Assembly: GCA_965209015.1 (NCBI GenBank)
Contig: OZ242367.1
Location: 310,001-374,000 of the forward strand
Source of the DNA: Bin80 sp965209015
Lineage (GTDB): Bacteria; Bacteroidota; Rhodothermia; Rhodothermales; Bin80
Length of the DNA stretch: 64,000 nt
Reading direction: 5' to 3'
Of this stretch, positions 25,367 to 36,500 are shown one piece after another. How positions within the stretch are numbered: position 1 is the first letter of the stretch; every line of letters starts with the position of its first letter. The notes under the pieces are model-generated. The model was not told the origin of the DNA. It saw nothing but the letters and a program-made list of their open reading frames with translations, and did no database searches. Both the position numbers and the translations under genes were made by a program.

Positions 25367-25585
25367 CAGTAACTTTTGCAGGAGCCCCAACTTCTGGAGA
25401 TTCAGTAAAGCTGGATTTTTGAGATCTCTGATTCGGGTGGTTGAATTTATGTGGGATGGACAGGCTTTTCTGAGGCTTGGATCTATCTCACAGGGTGTAA
25501 AGGCGCCGATCTTTGGACTGAAAAACGAGAGATGGAAGCTTGCAAATTTCGTATTTCTGAGGTGTCCCCAAAAATAGGGCTCCTT
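25367..25585. other. Spacer between glycogen synthase and duplicated arm
   Basis: About 220 bp with no recognisable gene or signal. Its right edge, near 25586, is where similarity to the upstream regions of the two giant genes begins. Confidence 0.4.
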
Positions 25586-26560
25586 TAGATTGGTGTTGCT
25601 GGATTTGGATCAGAGGCATTTACTTTGGAACTTTCTGATCTCAGTACCAAATTATGTGTGGGATTGTTTCGTTTTTGTTTCAGGGCATCGGTTGTTCGGG
25701 GTTTGTGAGTTTTTTCTCATGGACTTGCCTGAAGGTTTAATGCAGTAGGAAGGATGGACGAGTCAATACAGGATGGTATCAGCGATCGTGGGATTCACCA
25801 TGGATGGGTACAAGTGCTTGACAGGCAACTGGCTGGGCTTATTGCAATGGTGAAACGTTTTTGGATTTGAACACCTAAAATCTGAAGAAATCTCCATGTT
25901 GCATTTGGCTGAAGGGCTAACTTCCTAATCATTAACCACAAGGGTATCCTGTTTTTTGGAATACTCAACTTTCAGATATTGACCATCTGCTTGGTCAATG
26001 CTTAGTTCTTTCAGAAGTTGAGGCAAGTGGGGATCGCATAACTTGAAACTTTCTAGACAGACTTTGTGGCCCACTGAGCAAGTCAGGTAAAATTTTCAGT
26101 TCCTGTGGGTCTTGTCAGGATCATATTCAGGTGACGGAGGATCTCGTCACAGTTGGTATCAATTGTTACATTGTATCCGTGCAAAAGTTCGTTTTTTTAC
26201 CCCCTTTTTCGTCGTTGTTTCCCTCAATATAGGACTCGCCAGCTTCCCCAACTGCTGTTATTCCAGAGAGAATAAAGTGCGTAGCATTTTGTGGAAGTAC
26301 CGTCGTGATCCGCGTCCTCTGGTTGAGTATAATCTTCAATGTTCTCCGGCTACTGTGAATGCCCTCCTCACAATTTTTTTCGGATCAGATGTGCGACATG
26401 AAACGCCAGAATCGAGAGGAACAAATGCGCTCCAATTCGCTCAACCAGATTCGTTTAGTTCCCCTTCCTTGCGGTTTTTTATAGTCCACTTAAGGAACAT
26501 AAAAACCAAATTCTATGTATGCTACTTAAAAATCAGGGTTTGATTTAGCTTAACTAACAT
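25586..26560 (+). repeat. Duplicated upstream arm, copy 1 (no giant gene attached)
   Basis: From near 25586 the sequence is similar to the DNA just upstream of both giant genes (41600-41760 and 54190-54360), sharing blocks such as TACCAAATTA and GGTTGTTCGGGG. It then stays similar to 54360-55131, ahead of the second DUF4143 ATPase, with GTCAATACAGGATGG, GGTGAAACGTTTTTGG and CGTCCTCT. Short open frames here (for example 26112-26543) are not conserved as protein between copies. I read this as a shared non-coding arm. At this copy the giant gene that would be expected to the left is missing. Confidence 0.75.
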
Positions 26561-26565
26561 AGGAA

Positions 26566-27738
26566 ATGATGATCAGGCGAGATCTCGCGGAGCAGTTGAA
26601 TAGGGTATCAAAAAGATTTCCTGTGGTTACCGTGACGGGTCCACGGCAGAGCGGAAAGACGACGCTGTGCAGAGCCGTGTTTGGGGAGCATCCGTATGTG
26701 TCCTTAGAGGCACCAGACATCCGAGCATTTGCTATAGAAGATCCGCGGGGATTTCTATCCCAATATCCCGATGGAGCGATTATAGATGAAGTGCAGCGTG
26801 TTCCAGACCTACTCTCATATTTGCAAGGAATCGTGGATGACAGTCCGCATGGCGAGGCGAAGTGGATTTTAACAGGCTCACAAAACCTCTCCTTGCTCAG
26901 TTCAATTTGTCAATCTCTGGCGGGTCGAACTGCAATATTTAATCTACTTCCTCTAACTCGGCCTGAAGTCACAAGATTCTCCCAGTATCCTCAAACGCTT
27001 GACGAAGCGATGTTTTCTGGGTCTTATCCTCGGATCTTTGATTTAGGTCTCAATCCTTCGGACTGGCTCAGTGCTTATGTGAGTACCTATATCGAGCGTG
27101 ATGTACGGATGGTCAAGAATGTAGGCAATCTCGCAAGATTTCAGCGTTTCGTTGAACTTTGTGCAGGAAGAACGGGTCAGCTACTCAACCTTTCGTCGCT
27201 GTCCGCAGATGCGGGTGTTTCTCAGCCCACTGCGAAGACTTGGATGAGCGTTCTCGAGGCTGGCTTTATTGCCTTTCGTCTTCCAAGCTATAGTGGCAAT
27301 TTGCGAAAACGGCTTGTGCGGATGCCGAAAATACATTTCTATGATACTGGACTTGTTTGCTGGCTGCTGGGGATTCGATCTCCAGAACAACTGCGCTCGC
27401 ATCCTCTTCGCGGGCAAATATTTGAAACATGGGTTGTATCGGAGTTGGTCAAGAAGCAAATGAATCTCGGAGAAACAACCAGATGGCTAACCTTTTATCG
27501 GGATCGCAACGGCGCAGAAGTAGATTTACTCATCGAGAATCCACCTCACATGAAGCTGATTGAGGCCAAAACCACATCTACCCTCTCCTCCAATTTATCA
27601 TCGGGTGTGAGTCGGGTTCTTGGACATTTTCAGGAATCCTCTTATCAGTGCTCCGCCATCGTAGTCTATGGCGGTGATCAAATACAAAACAGAAAGAACG
27701 CTGTCATAATTCCCTGGAGGGAGACGCATACTGTATGA
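26566..27738 (+). CDS. AAA_14/DUF4143 ATPase, intact copy
   Basis: 390 aa. The N-terminal AAA_14 domain has Walker A GPRQSGKT (25-32), Walker B AIIDEVQ (71-77) and the sensor segment ILTGSQNLSLL. The DUF4143 domain follows, with STYIERDVR, YDTGLVCWLLGI, RGQIFETWVVSEL and an RDRNGAEVDLLIE block that recalls a restriction-endonuclease-like fold. These proteins are common in Bacteroidota and archaea, and their function is unknown. The paralogue at 55132-56303 is about 90 percent similar by eye but broken. It is followed by the truncated creD copy, on the opposite strand. Confidence 0.88.
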   Translation: MMIRRDLAEQLNRVSKRFPVVTVTGPRQSGKTTLCRAVFGEHPYVSLEAPDIRAFAIEDPRGFLSQYPDGAIIDEVQRVPDLLSYLQGIVDDSPHGEAKWILTGSQNLSLLSSICQSLAGRTAIFNLLPLTRPEVTRFSQYPQTLDEAMFSGSYPRIFDLGLNPSDWLSAYVSTYIERDVRMVKNVGNLARFQRFVELCAGRTGQLLNLSSLSADAGVSQPTAKTWMSVLEAGFIAFRLPSYSGNLRKRLVRMPKIHFYDTGLVCWLLGIRSPEQLRSHPLRGQIFETWVVSELVKKQMNLGETTRWLTFYRDRNGAEVDLLIENPPHMKLIEAKTTSTLSSNLSSGVSRVLGHFQESSYQCSAIVVYGGDQIQNRKNAVIIPWRETHTV

Positions 27739-27951
27739 TCAGGGATAGATCTTGGCGACTGTGTCATGGGAGTGCACAAAAGCTCAGCAAATTGTTTGAA
27801 AGGATCAAGTGCCGATCGGAGTATTGCCCGAAACAAAAATATTTTCGGATGAAACATGGATGCAGGATACCTTGATATTCAACCGCTGCACATCATGATG
27901 GTAATAAAATCTCCCTCTCCAAGGTACAACCTGCTCCCTTTGATGAGTGTG

Positions 27952-29105
27952 TCAAACGATCTTCCCGGTTGGGGGCGCGGCCTTTGAGAGGTCTGCAAAA
28001 TTTCGAGTCAGGTACATGGTGAGCGCCAAAAGTAAGAAGAGGCCAATACTTCCGGCCAAAAGAGCATAGTCCTGTAACTGTAGAAGCATGAATATGAACG
28101 TATGCAAGAGTACCAGAATCCCTGCCGTCAAGAAACCAATGCTGCGCGAGTCGTAGATCGCCCGAGTATACAAAGCTGCCAATCCTATTGTCGCGATGCT
28201 GGAGAGGATATAAGCGGTGTTAAAAATCATATGTTCACCCAGTGAGAGGAGCATCAGAAAGAACAGACAAAGGTTCAGGCCCACCAATACATATTGGAAG
28301 GGGTGTGCTCGTAATCCAATTCTCAATTCTATTAGGAAAAATGCGAGAAAGGTCAGTCCAATGAGCAAGAACCCGTAACGGGTAGATCGTTGGATTTTCC
28401 GGTATTGGTCTACCGGAGGATACAGCGAGAGACCAAAAGCGGAGTCCAACAATAAGCTATCATTTTCATCACGCCAGGATTGTCCGAACGCCCGATTTAA
28501 GTCCAGAATCTGCCAACTGGCAGAAAATCCATTATCCATAGTGGTTCGCTGATCAGGGAGAAATGCACCCCGGAAACTGGGCGAGGGCCAAGTTGAAGTT
28601 AATTCAACTTGGGTCATCTTTCCGACGGGGACGAACATTAGGTCATCATTCCCGTCAAGTTTTAGGTCAAAGCTAAATTCATTTATCCCGTAAGCTCTGA
28701 TTTGCGCTCTGATCCCCGCAGGGGTCAGTGCACTCGCTTCTCGCATTCCCGATCCGAAGGCAACCGTTGTATCTGACCAGTTGAGCAAGATCTCTTCTTT
28801 GACTCCCCGCATATCTGTGATGCAAAATGCAACGTAGGCTTCCTGCCAGCGGATCATTTGTTCAGGAATTGACCACCTACTAAATTCAATCTCAGGGAAC
28901 GTACCGCGGATGGTCAGATCTGCGGTGTAAAGGATCGTCTGGTAGATGCCGCGATAGCGAATTTCGGGTTCGATATCTCCGTTCACGGTCAGCGTGTCAG
29001 TGAGGAAAAATGCATACCTCACTGCCGGAAGAGGTTCTCCGGTCGTACCACTTATGTACCCAGAAGTTGTGAAAGGAACAACGATCACAGGCCCCAGAAG
29101 TGTTT
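27952..29105 (-). pseudogene. creD, 5'-truncated copy
   Basis: The frame matches the complete CreD at 56489-57817 from TLLGPV onward (copy 2 residue about 62) to the end, including the five or six C-terminal membrane segments. The N-terminal first membrane segment and the beginning of the periplasmic domain are missing. Similarity stops at about 29105, and the codon just upstream is TAA. An ATG-type start at 29088 could give a 378-aa product without its first membrane anchor, so it is probably not functional. The break marks one edge of the duplicated segment. Confidence 0.85.
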
Positions 29106-29160
29106 AGCAGGTTCCATTCTAGATCGTTCAGTAGGATATCCTACTCCTCGCTTACAAATA

Positions 29161-29385
29161 ATGTCTGCATTCGTAGACAACTACGGTGACAGTAAAGCAG
29201 AAAAATTGTTCAAGAACTTTGTTAGTAAAGAAATTTTAGAAAAAAGAGAGATAGGATATATTATCCCCATTCCATCTATGCACACCTGGTTAAAGGAGAC
29301 CTATACCAGAGAGAGAACTGAGATCCCCCGCGAGACGCAGAACGTCTGTGTGGAGCGTGACCGAGGTTCAGGATTGGAAAGGTGA
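29161..29385 (+). CDS. Hypothetical short protein or gene fragment
   Basis: 74 codons, not recognised. The first 48 residues are protein-like (charged, with EKREIGYIIPIPSMHTWL). The rest is Arg/Glu-rich and overlaps the 3' end of the convergent gene by 18 bp. It resembles the tail of a larger protein whose upstream part is absent. It lies in the island between the truncated creD and the first giant gene. Confidence 0.3.
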   Translation: MSAFVDNYGDSKAEKLFKNFVSKEILEKREIGYIIPIPSMHTWLKETYTRERTEIPRETQNVCVERDRGSGLER

Positions 29386-29706
29386 TTCCTCTCCCATCCA
29401 GTCCTTCATCGTATCCCATATCCACTGGATTGTGTCCTGAACAAGTTCAGGATTCTGAATCCACAACCAAACCACCCCCACCACAAAGAGTGTCCAGATA
29501 CCCCACCACAGGAAACGGACGACCGACAAGCATAGAGTAAGTCCAAACTGCAAAACCCACAAGCCCCCCAGCATTGCTTCTTCAAGGACGGTCCCACCGG
29601 ACTTCAGGCCCTTCATGATGCCTCCCTTGCGACCACGCTGATATCTCGCCGTAGCCTCCCGCTTCGTCCGGCGCCTCCGTAGATAGTTTTTGATTGATAG
29701 ATTCAT
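29368..29706 (-). CDS. Small basic membrane protein, hypothetical
   Basis: 112 aa from the ATG at 29706; an open frame runs further upstream, but its first 33 residues are not protein-like. The N-terminal 35 residues are strongly basic (YLRRRRTKREATARYQRGRK). Two close hydrophobic segments follow (GGLWVLQFGLTLCLSVVRFL and IWTLFVVGVVWLWI), then an acidic/Trp-rich tail (TIQWIWDTMKDWMG). I do not recognise a family. The positive-inside pattern suggests an inner-membrane protein with a cytoplasmic basic N-terminus. It lies between the duplicated modules and has no copy elsewhere in the window. Confidence 0.45.
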   Translation of the reverse strand: MNLSIKNYLRRRRTKREATARYQRGRKGGIMKGLKSGGTVLEEAMLGGLWVLQFGLTLCLSVVRFLWWGIWTLFVVGVVWLWIQNPELVQDTIQWIWDTMKDWMGEESPFQS

Positions 29707-30380
29707 CTCTTTATCCGCATCCCCTGGATATTCCACACTGGGTGCAGACGTAACAGGCACCGCTCCGTACAGTGATTCCACTATACACCACACAGAGGGG
29801 GCCACCCATGCGCTGAGCGAACACCTCAGCCTTCATGTCCGCCTGCACCGCAGTGGTTTCAACTGGCTCTGCCACACTGATATTTTCAGAATACTGCTTC
29901 TAGAGTACCTCAACATCTTCATTCCGTGCACTCCACCGCTGATTCAACTTTTTCCACCGGTGGATATCGGCGAGTTGTTCGTCCAAATATAGAAAGCGAA
30001 AGATAGTCCATGGTGGACGATACCAAGTTAGGGCCCCCCGGTTCGTTGTAATCCCACGGGGTTCAACGATATAAATAATATAGCGGAATTTATTACAGAG
30101 GTTTTCCAGAGGGGTCCCGCACTCCAAAAACATGGGAGATTGTGGGCAGCAGCTTTCCGGCTCCCTGCTTTAGTTATTGGGTATTGGTATTAGTGGGCAA
30201 GGTACCCGATGAATCTATATTTTCGCATGCAGAACTACCGACTCAGATTCACGCAGAATTAATCAGAAAAAGATACGAAAACCGACTGGTGGGGCATATT
30301 TCTCGAGATTGTGATGGCAATTAGGCTGGACGGCAACCGTCCAGAAGAAACCATGCATCACCGTAAATAACGTAAACGTG
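29707..30380. other. Unassigned region before the first giant gene
   Basis: About 670 bp with only short, unconvincing open frames on both strands (for example 29900-30133 minus). No similarity to the other duplicated segments is visible until about 30382. No RNA gene or transposon end was found. Confidence 0.4.
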
Positions 30381-30381
30381 T

Positions 30382-30503
30382 ATCCAGCGATTTTTTTATG
30401 ATCATTAACAGAACGCTTCAATTTTCCCTTCCCTTTGTTCCATAACGATTGATTTTCGGATCGATTTGGTACCTCTTCTGCGGCTGGTCTCTTGGGAAGC
30501 CCA
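30382..30503 (-). repeat. Conserved 3' flank of giant gene 1
   Basis: These 122 bp after the stop codon of giant gene 1 are nearly the same as 41998-42118 after giant gene 2, sharing CGATTGATTTTCGGATCGAT and ATTAACAGA. The similarity begins abruptly at about 30382/41998. This is the downstream boundary of the giant-gene duplication and may include a terminator. Confidence 0.75.
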
Positions 30504-33500
30504 TTAGAACTCTCTTTTGAGTTGCAGTCGAACCAGATGCCGGAGTTGCAGTGGACTGTCTCGTCGTGCTTGCCCGGTTGTCCCGACAAAGAGCTGCACC
30601 TTGGTCGGATGCTCGTGTGCCCGTGCGATGTTCCATCCCATCTCATATCTACGCTGGGGTCCCCCGCCGCTGAAGCTGACCTCTGGTTGCAGGGTGAACG
30701 CTCTGGAGAATAGAGCGAACCCATAGCCTGCCTGTACCCGCAGGTCTCCGGTTTGGTGTGCCCTATACTGTGGCTGGATGGTTTCGGCGCGGAGTAGCCG
30801 CTCTGCCCCACCAAGGGCCTGTGCCCCGAGGGTGTGCTCTACTCGAACCTGGAGCCCCTCAATGGAATGGGGCCGTGTATCCCAGGTCACTGCCCCTGCG
30901 AGCCCCTGATCTTGGAGTCCGCGGTCTTGATGCGTCAGCACTGCATGTGCATGCACCTCTATATCCAGACCACTCTCTGGCTCCGAGAGACGGAACCCGA
31001 CCTGCATGTCCATCCCGAATCCTGTCTCTGCATCGCCACCGTCATGGCGGAGGGCCAACTCTGCTGTTGGCTCTATTGCAGATCGTTTTCCCAAACGGAT
31101 CCCTCGCACGGTTCCCTGCAATCCCAGCCGCAACCGAGATACCTGTGCCTCATCTTCCGATAACTCCTCCGTCCCATTCGCTCCCATCTGCACCAGCAAG
31201 GCATCCGAGCGAATCCCCAGCTCCAGTCCTCGCTTCCTCACCGTACCGAGTCGCCCATAGATCCCCCCTCCGATCATCCGCAGATCCACCGGGGTGGTTA
31301 CCTGTTCCACGGTCATCGATCCACGACCATATCCGACCACGCCCCATGCCGTGATCCCCGAACTGAGCGCATAACATCCATTGGGGTATACTCCAGTCAG
31401 ATAGGCGGAGTGTATACCTTCATCACTTGCCATTGCATACTCGCCCTCGGAGCGTGTATGAGCTACCAGTACACCCAGTCCCCCTTTGTTTCCAGTCCAG
31501 TCTGCCCCTACCATCCCACTGGATACGCGTCCCTCCAGGTTCAAAGCTCCGTCCGCACCCTGAACGCGGGATACCGCCCCATGTCCCCAGAGCGCGACCC
31601 CGCTCCCGTCCCGCATCCCATGCCGGAACGAACTGCCATGCAATAGACGCTCCCGCGTCAGTGTATGGCCCAGCCGGTATACCGGATCGGTCGTTCCAAG
31701 GAGTACAGCGTGCCGGTCCGGCTTGACCTTTTGTATATGCACATAATTTGGCAAGGAGGCCAAGGTCAATGGCTGTCCCGCCAGATAGACTTCCCTGCGC
31801 TGAGACCTTTGTACACGCCCCTCACACTGCGTTGCACGTAAGACCTGATCCGCCAACGTCCGTCCTAGACGTCCCATCCACGCTGTACGGATTCGACTCG
31901 TGTAGCGAACCTGTCGGGGAGGACTTTCTAAGCTCTCCTCAAATCCTGCATCATCCACAAACGAAACTTGGACCACCAGACTTGCCCCCGCATCGGTATC
32001 TACTGGGACATAGGCGTCTCCCTCCCCAACCTGTTGACTCGGATTTCCCTCCTCTATGCGGAGCCACTGATAGCGATACCCATATCCCAGCTCCCCAGCC
32101 TGTGCACGGCGCAGTCCATCCAGATCCTGAATCTCCTCCACCGAAACCCGAAGCACCTGTCCCAGCTGCATGGACCCAATGATCTGGGGCCTTCCGGTTG
32201 CCACATCGTTCACCGGCGTTACGTCAATGGTCATCCGGGCGGCCAATGGACTCTCCGATGTCCCATCACTAACCTTGAAGTCAAAGTTCGTGTATGCCGG
32301 ACCATATGCATTAGCGATCGGCGTAAAGACCAGCTCTCCCGCCGAGATCTGGGCTACGGAGATCTGTGTCCCGGCGGCGAACCCGATTCCGCCCAAGGTC
32401 AAGGTTCCCGCATCAGGATGCCGCTCAATCCGGACGGCTGTCAGTGGATCTCCCTCGGGATCGTTGTACCCAAAGTCGGATGTGCCAAACGGGTACGGCG
32501 TATCTTCCTCCGTGGTGACCGTTGCATCTTGGGCCACCGGAAACGATTCATCGTCATCGGTGACCGTGAGGGTTACCTCCGCTGGATCGGTCACGCCCTG
32601 CGTATTCGTGGCAGTGCCTTGTACTTGCACGGTCTTGTCCGGCGTATCTACTTCGTTGTTTAACGCCGTGATCGTGACCAGCCCGGTACTGGTGAGTTCG
32701 CCTGCCGCAATGGTCAGCGTCGGGTTGTCGCTCAGTAAATAATCTGATTCTGTGGCAGATTCGTTGGGAAGCACCGTCACTGCGACCGTCGTCATGGCAC
32801 TGGAAGGCCGGTTCAGGGTGGCCGTGACCGTGGTCCTCCCTCCATTCTCTCCAATCGTGGAGCGATCCAGTAGCAGCGTGACGGCCGGTGCTTCGTCATC
32901 ATCAGTGATCGTGAGTTCGAGCCCCGCTGGACTTTTAGTGCCGAGCGAATTGGTGGCTACCCCCTGCACCTGCACCGTCTTATCTGGTGCATCCACTTCG
33001 TTGTCCACCGCCGTGATCGTGGCCAGCCCGGTACTGGTGAGTTCGCCCGCTGCAATCGTGAGCGTCAGGGGATCGCTCAATACATAATCCGACGCGGTGG
33101 CAGGTGCGTCAGGAAGCACCGACACCGCAATGGTGGTTTCCTCATCAGATGCCCGATCCAGAGTTGCCGTGATGGCGGTCCTGCCTCCATTTTCTGCGAT
33201 CGCGGTGGGATCCAGCAGCAGGGTCACCGCCGGTGCCGCCTCATCATCGGTGATCGTAAGTTCGACCTCCACGGGGTCTGTGAGTCCCTGTGCACTGGTG
33301 ACGATCCCCTGCACCTGCACCGTCTTCTCTGGTGCATCCACCTCATTATCCACCGCTGTAATGGTCACGAGCCCCGTACTCTCGGTCTCGCCTGCTGCAA
33401 TGGTGAGCGTTGAGTTCTCGCTGATTTGATAATCCGACGCGGTCGCCGGCGCATCGGGAAGCACCGTCACTTCAATGGTGGTCACCGTCCCCGAGGCCCG

Positions 33501-36500
33501 ATTCAAGGATGCCGTGACCATCGTCTCGCCTCCATTCTCCTTGATCGTAGAGGGGGCCAGCATCAGCATGACGGTGGGAGGTGCATCGTCATCGGTGATC
33601 ATAAGCTCTACCGCTACAGGGCCGGTCACGCCTTGAATATTCGTCGCAGTTCCCTGCACCTGCAGTGTTTTATCCGGTGCACTCACTTCGTTATTGACCG
33701 CTGTAATGGTCACGAGCCCCGTACTCTCCGTCTCCCCTGCTGCAATGGTGAGCGTTGAGTTCTCGCTCAGTTGATAATCCGACGCGGTGGCCGGTGCGTT
33801 AGGAAGGGCCGACACCACGACCGTCGTCACTGCACCGGAGGGAGGATCCATTATTGCGGTCACCGTCGTTTGACCGTCATGTTCGCTGATGGAGGCAGGA
33901 GTGAGGATTAGAGAGACCGTCGGATTCACTTCCTCGTCATCCGTAATGGTTAGAACCACATCAGCAGGCACGGTTGCCCCCTGCGGGTTTGTCGCAACAG
34001 CCTGCACCTGTGCGGTCTTGTTCGGCGCGTTCACCGGGTTGTCTACGGCGGTGATGGTCACGAGCCCCATACTCTCGGTTTCGCCCGCCGCAATGATCAA
34101 GATCGTATTCTGACTCAGCATCAAGTCGGATGCCCTCGCCGGCGGATTGGCAAGTGCCGAGACTACGACCGTCGTCCTGGCACTGGAGGGATGGCTGAGC
34201 AGGGCCGTGACCGTGGTCCTACCTCCATTCTCGGTGATTGTGGGAGGATCCAGCATGAGCGTCACCGTTGGCGTCGCATCATCATCGGTGATCGTCAGCT
34301 GCACCTCGGCGGGGCTCGTTACCCCTTGTACATTTGTTGCAATGCCTTGTACCAGAGAGGTCTTGTTTGGCGCATTCACATCATTGCCCACCGCCGTGAT
34401 GGTCACGAGCCCCGTACTCTCGGTCTCGCCCTCTGCGATCGTGAGCATCGTATTCTGGCTCAGCATGAGGTCCGATGCGACCGCAGGCGGATTGACAAGG
34501 ATAGAGACCTCAACCGTGGTCAACGCACTGGACGGACGGCTGAGGGTCGCCGTGACGGTGGTTTGGCCTCCATTTTCGCCGATGGATGCTGACGAAAGGA
34601 GTAGCGTCACGGTTGGCGTCAAATCATCATCCAGGATCGTGAGTTCGACCTCTTCGGGCCCCGTCAGCCCTTGCCCATTCGTCGCGATCCCCTGCACTTG
34701 CACCGTCTTGTTCGGCGCATTCACCGCATTATCTACGGCCGTGATCGTCACCAGTCCTGTACTGTTTGTCTCCCCGGCCGCAATCGTGAGTAGGTCCCCC
34801 TCCTGTGTATAATCCAGCTCCGTCGCTGGCACGTCAGGTAGGGTGATGATCGTGACCGTAGTCCCCTCGCTTGAAGGTCGATCCAGCGTTGCAGTGACCG
34901 TCGCAAATCCGTTATTTTCGGTAATGGAAGCTGGCGAGAGGGAAAGCGTTACCGCCGGGGCTTGGTCGTCGTCCGTGATGGTAAGTTCCACCGCCTCTGG
35001 CCCGGTCACGCCTTGAAGATTCGTCGCCGCCCCCTGCACTTGTACGGTCTTGTCAGGTGCATCCACTGCATTGTCCACCGCCGTGATGGTGACCAGCCCC
35101 GTACTGGCCGTCTCGCCCGCTACAATGGTCAGTCGTAGGTTCCCGCTCAGCGCAAAGTCCGTCGCCGCTGCCGACGCGTCAGGAAGAGCCGAGATCAGGA
35201 TCGTCGTCACCGCACTGGAGGGACGATCCAGCGCTCCGGTCACGATTGCAATCCCTGCATTTTCCATGATGGATGCAGGTGCCAGCGTCAGCGTCACTGT
35301 CGGCGCCTCCTCGTCATCCGTGATCGTGAGTTCCACGTTCGCTGGACTGGTAACCCCCTGCGTATTCGCCGCCGCGCCTTGCACCTGGACCGTCTTATCG
35401 GGGGCATCCACCGGATTATCCACCGCTGTGATCATCACCAGCCCCGTGCTCTCGGTTGCCCCCGCAGCAATGGTGAGCGTTGGGTTCGGACTCATCGTAT
35501 AATCCGAAGTTACCGCCGGTACATCGGGAAGGGGGGTCACCGTGACCGTGGTCCTCTCACTGGAGGGATGGCTAAGGGTTGCCGTCACCGTTGACGTACC
35601 CGCATTTTCGCCGATGGAGGTGGGCGAGAGCATCAGCGTCACGGTTGGTACCGCCTCATCATCCAGAAGAGTGAGTCCTACGCTTGCGGGGTTCGTGATC
35701 CCCTGCGTATTCGTCGCCGTGCCTTGCACTTGGACCGTCTTATCGGGGGCATCTACGAGGTTGTCCACCGCCGTGATCGTGACTTGTCCCATACTGGTCA
35801 TTTCTCCCGCTGCAATCGTCAGCGTGGTGCCACTCTGCGTATAATCGGACGCGGTCGCGGGTGCATTGGGGAGCACAGTCACCGCGATGGTCGTCGCCTC
35901 ACTGGACGCCCGGTTCAGGGTTGCCTCGACCGTTGTCGTGCCCGCATTCTCGCTGATCAAAGCAGGCGAGAGAACCAGCGTGACGGCTGGAGGCGCCGTC
36001 CCATCCGTGATCGTCAGTGCTACATCTGCAGGCCCCGTCACCCCTTGGGTATTTGTTGCCGTGCCTTGCACCTGGACCGTTTTGTCCGGCGCATCTACAT
36101 CGTTGGTGACCGAAGTGATCGTCACCACTCCCGTACTCATGGTCGCGCCCGCCGCAATCGTGAGCGTCGCATTCATACTCAGGAGATAATCCGACACGGT
36201 TGCGGGTGCATCGGGGAGAACCGTCACCACGATCGTAGTCGGCTCGCTGGACGTCCGGTTCAGGGTTGCCGTTACGGTCGTCATCTCTCCATCTTCCCCA
36301 ATCAAGGAAGACGAGAGCAGGAGCGTTGCCCGGGGCGCCTCCTCGTCATCAAGAATTGTGAGCTCCACCCCGATCTGACCCATGGTCCCCTGCTCAGTCG
36401 TCGGTTCGACCTCTGTCGGATCCACGATCCCCTGCAGATTCGTCGCGATGCCTTGCACTTGGATGGTCTTATCGGGTGCATCCACGGAGTTATCCACCGA

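Noticed and set aside
26112..26543. 143-codon frame ahead of the intact ATPase
   Set aside because: The corresponding frame in the second copy (54722-54955) is broken and not conserved as protein.
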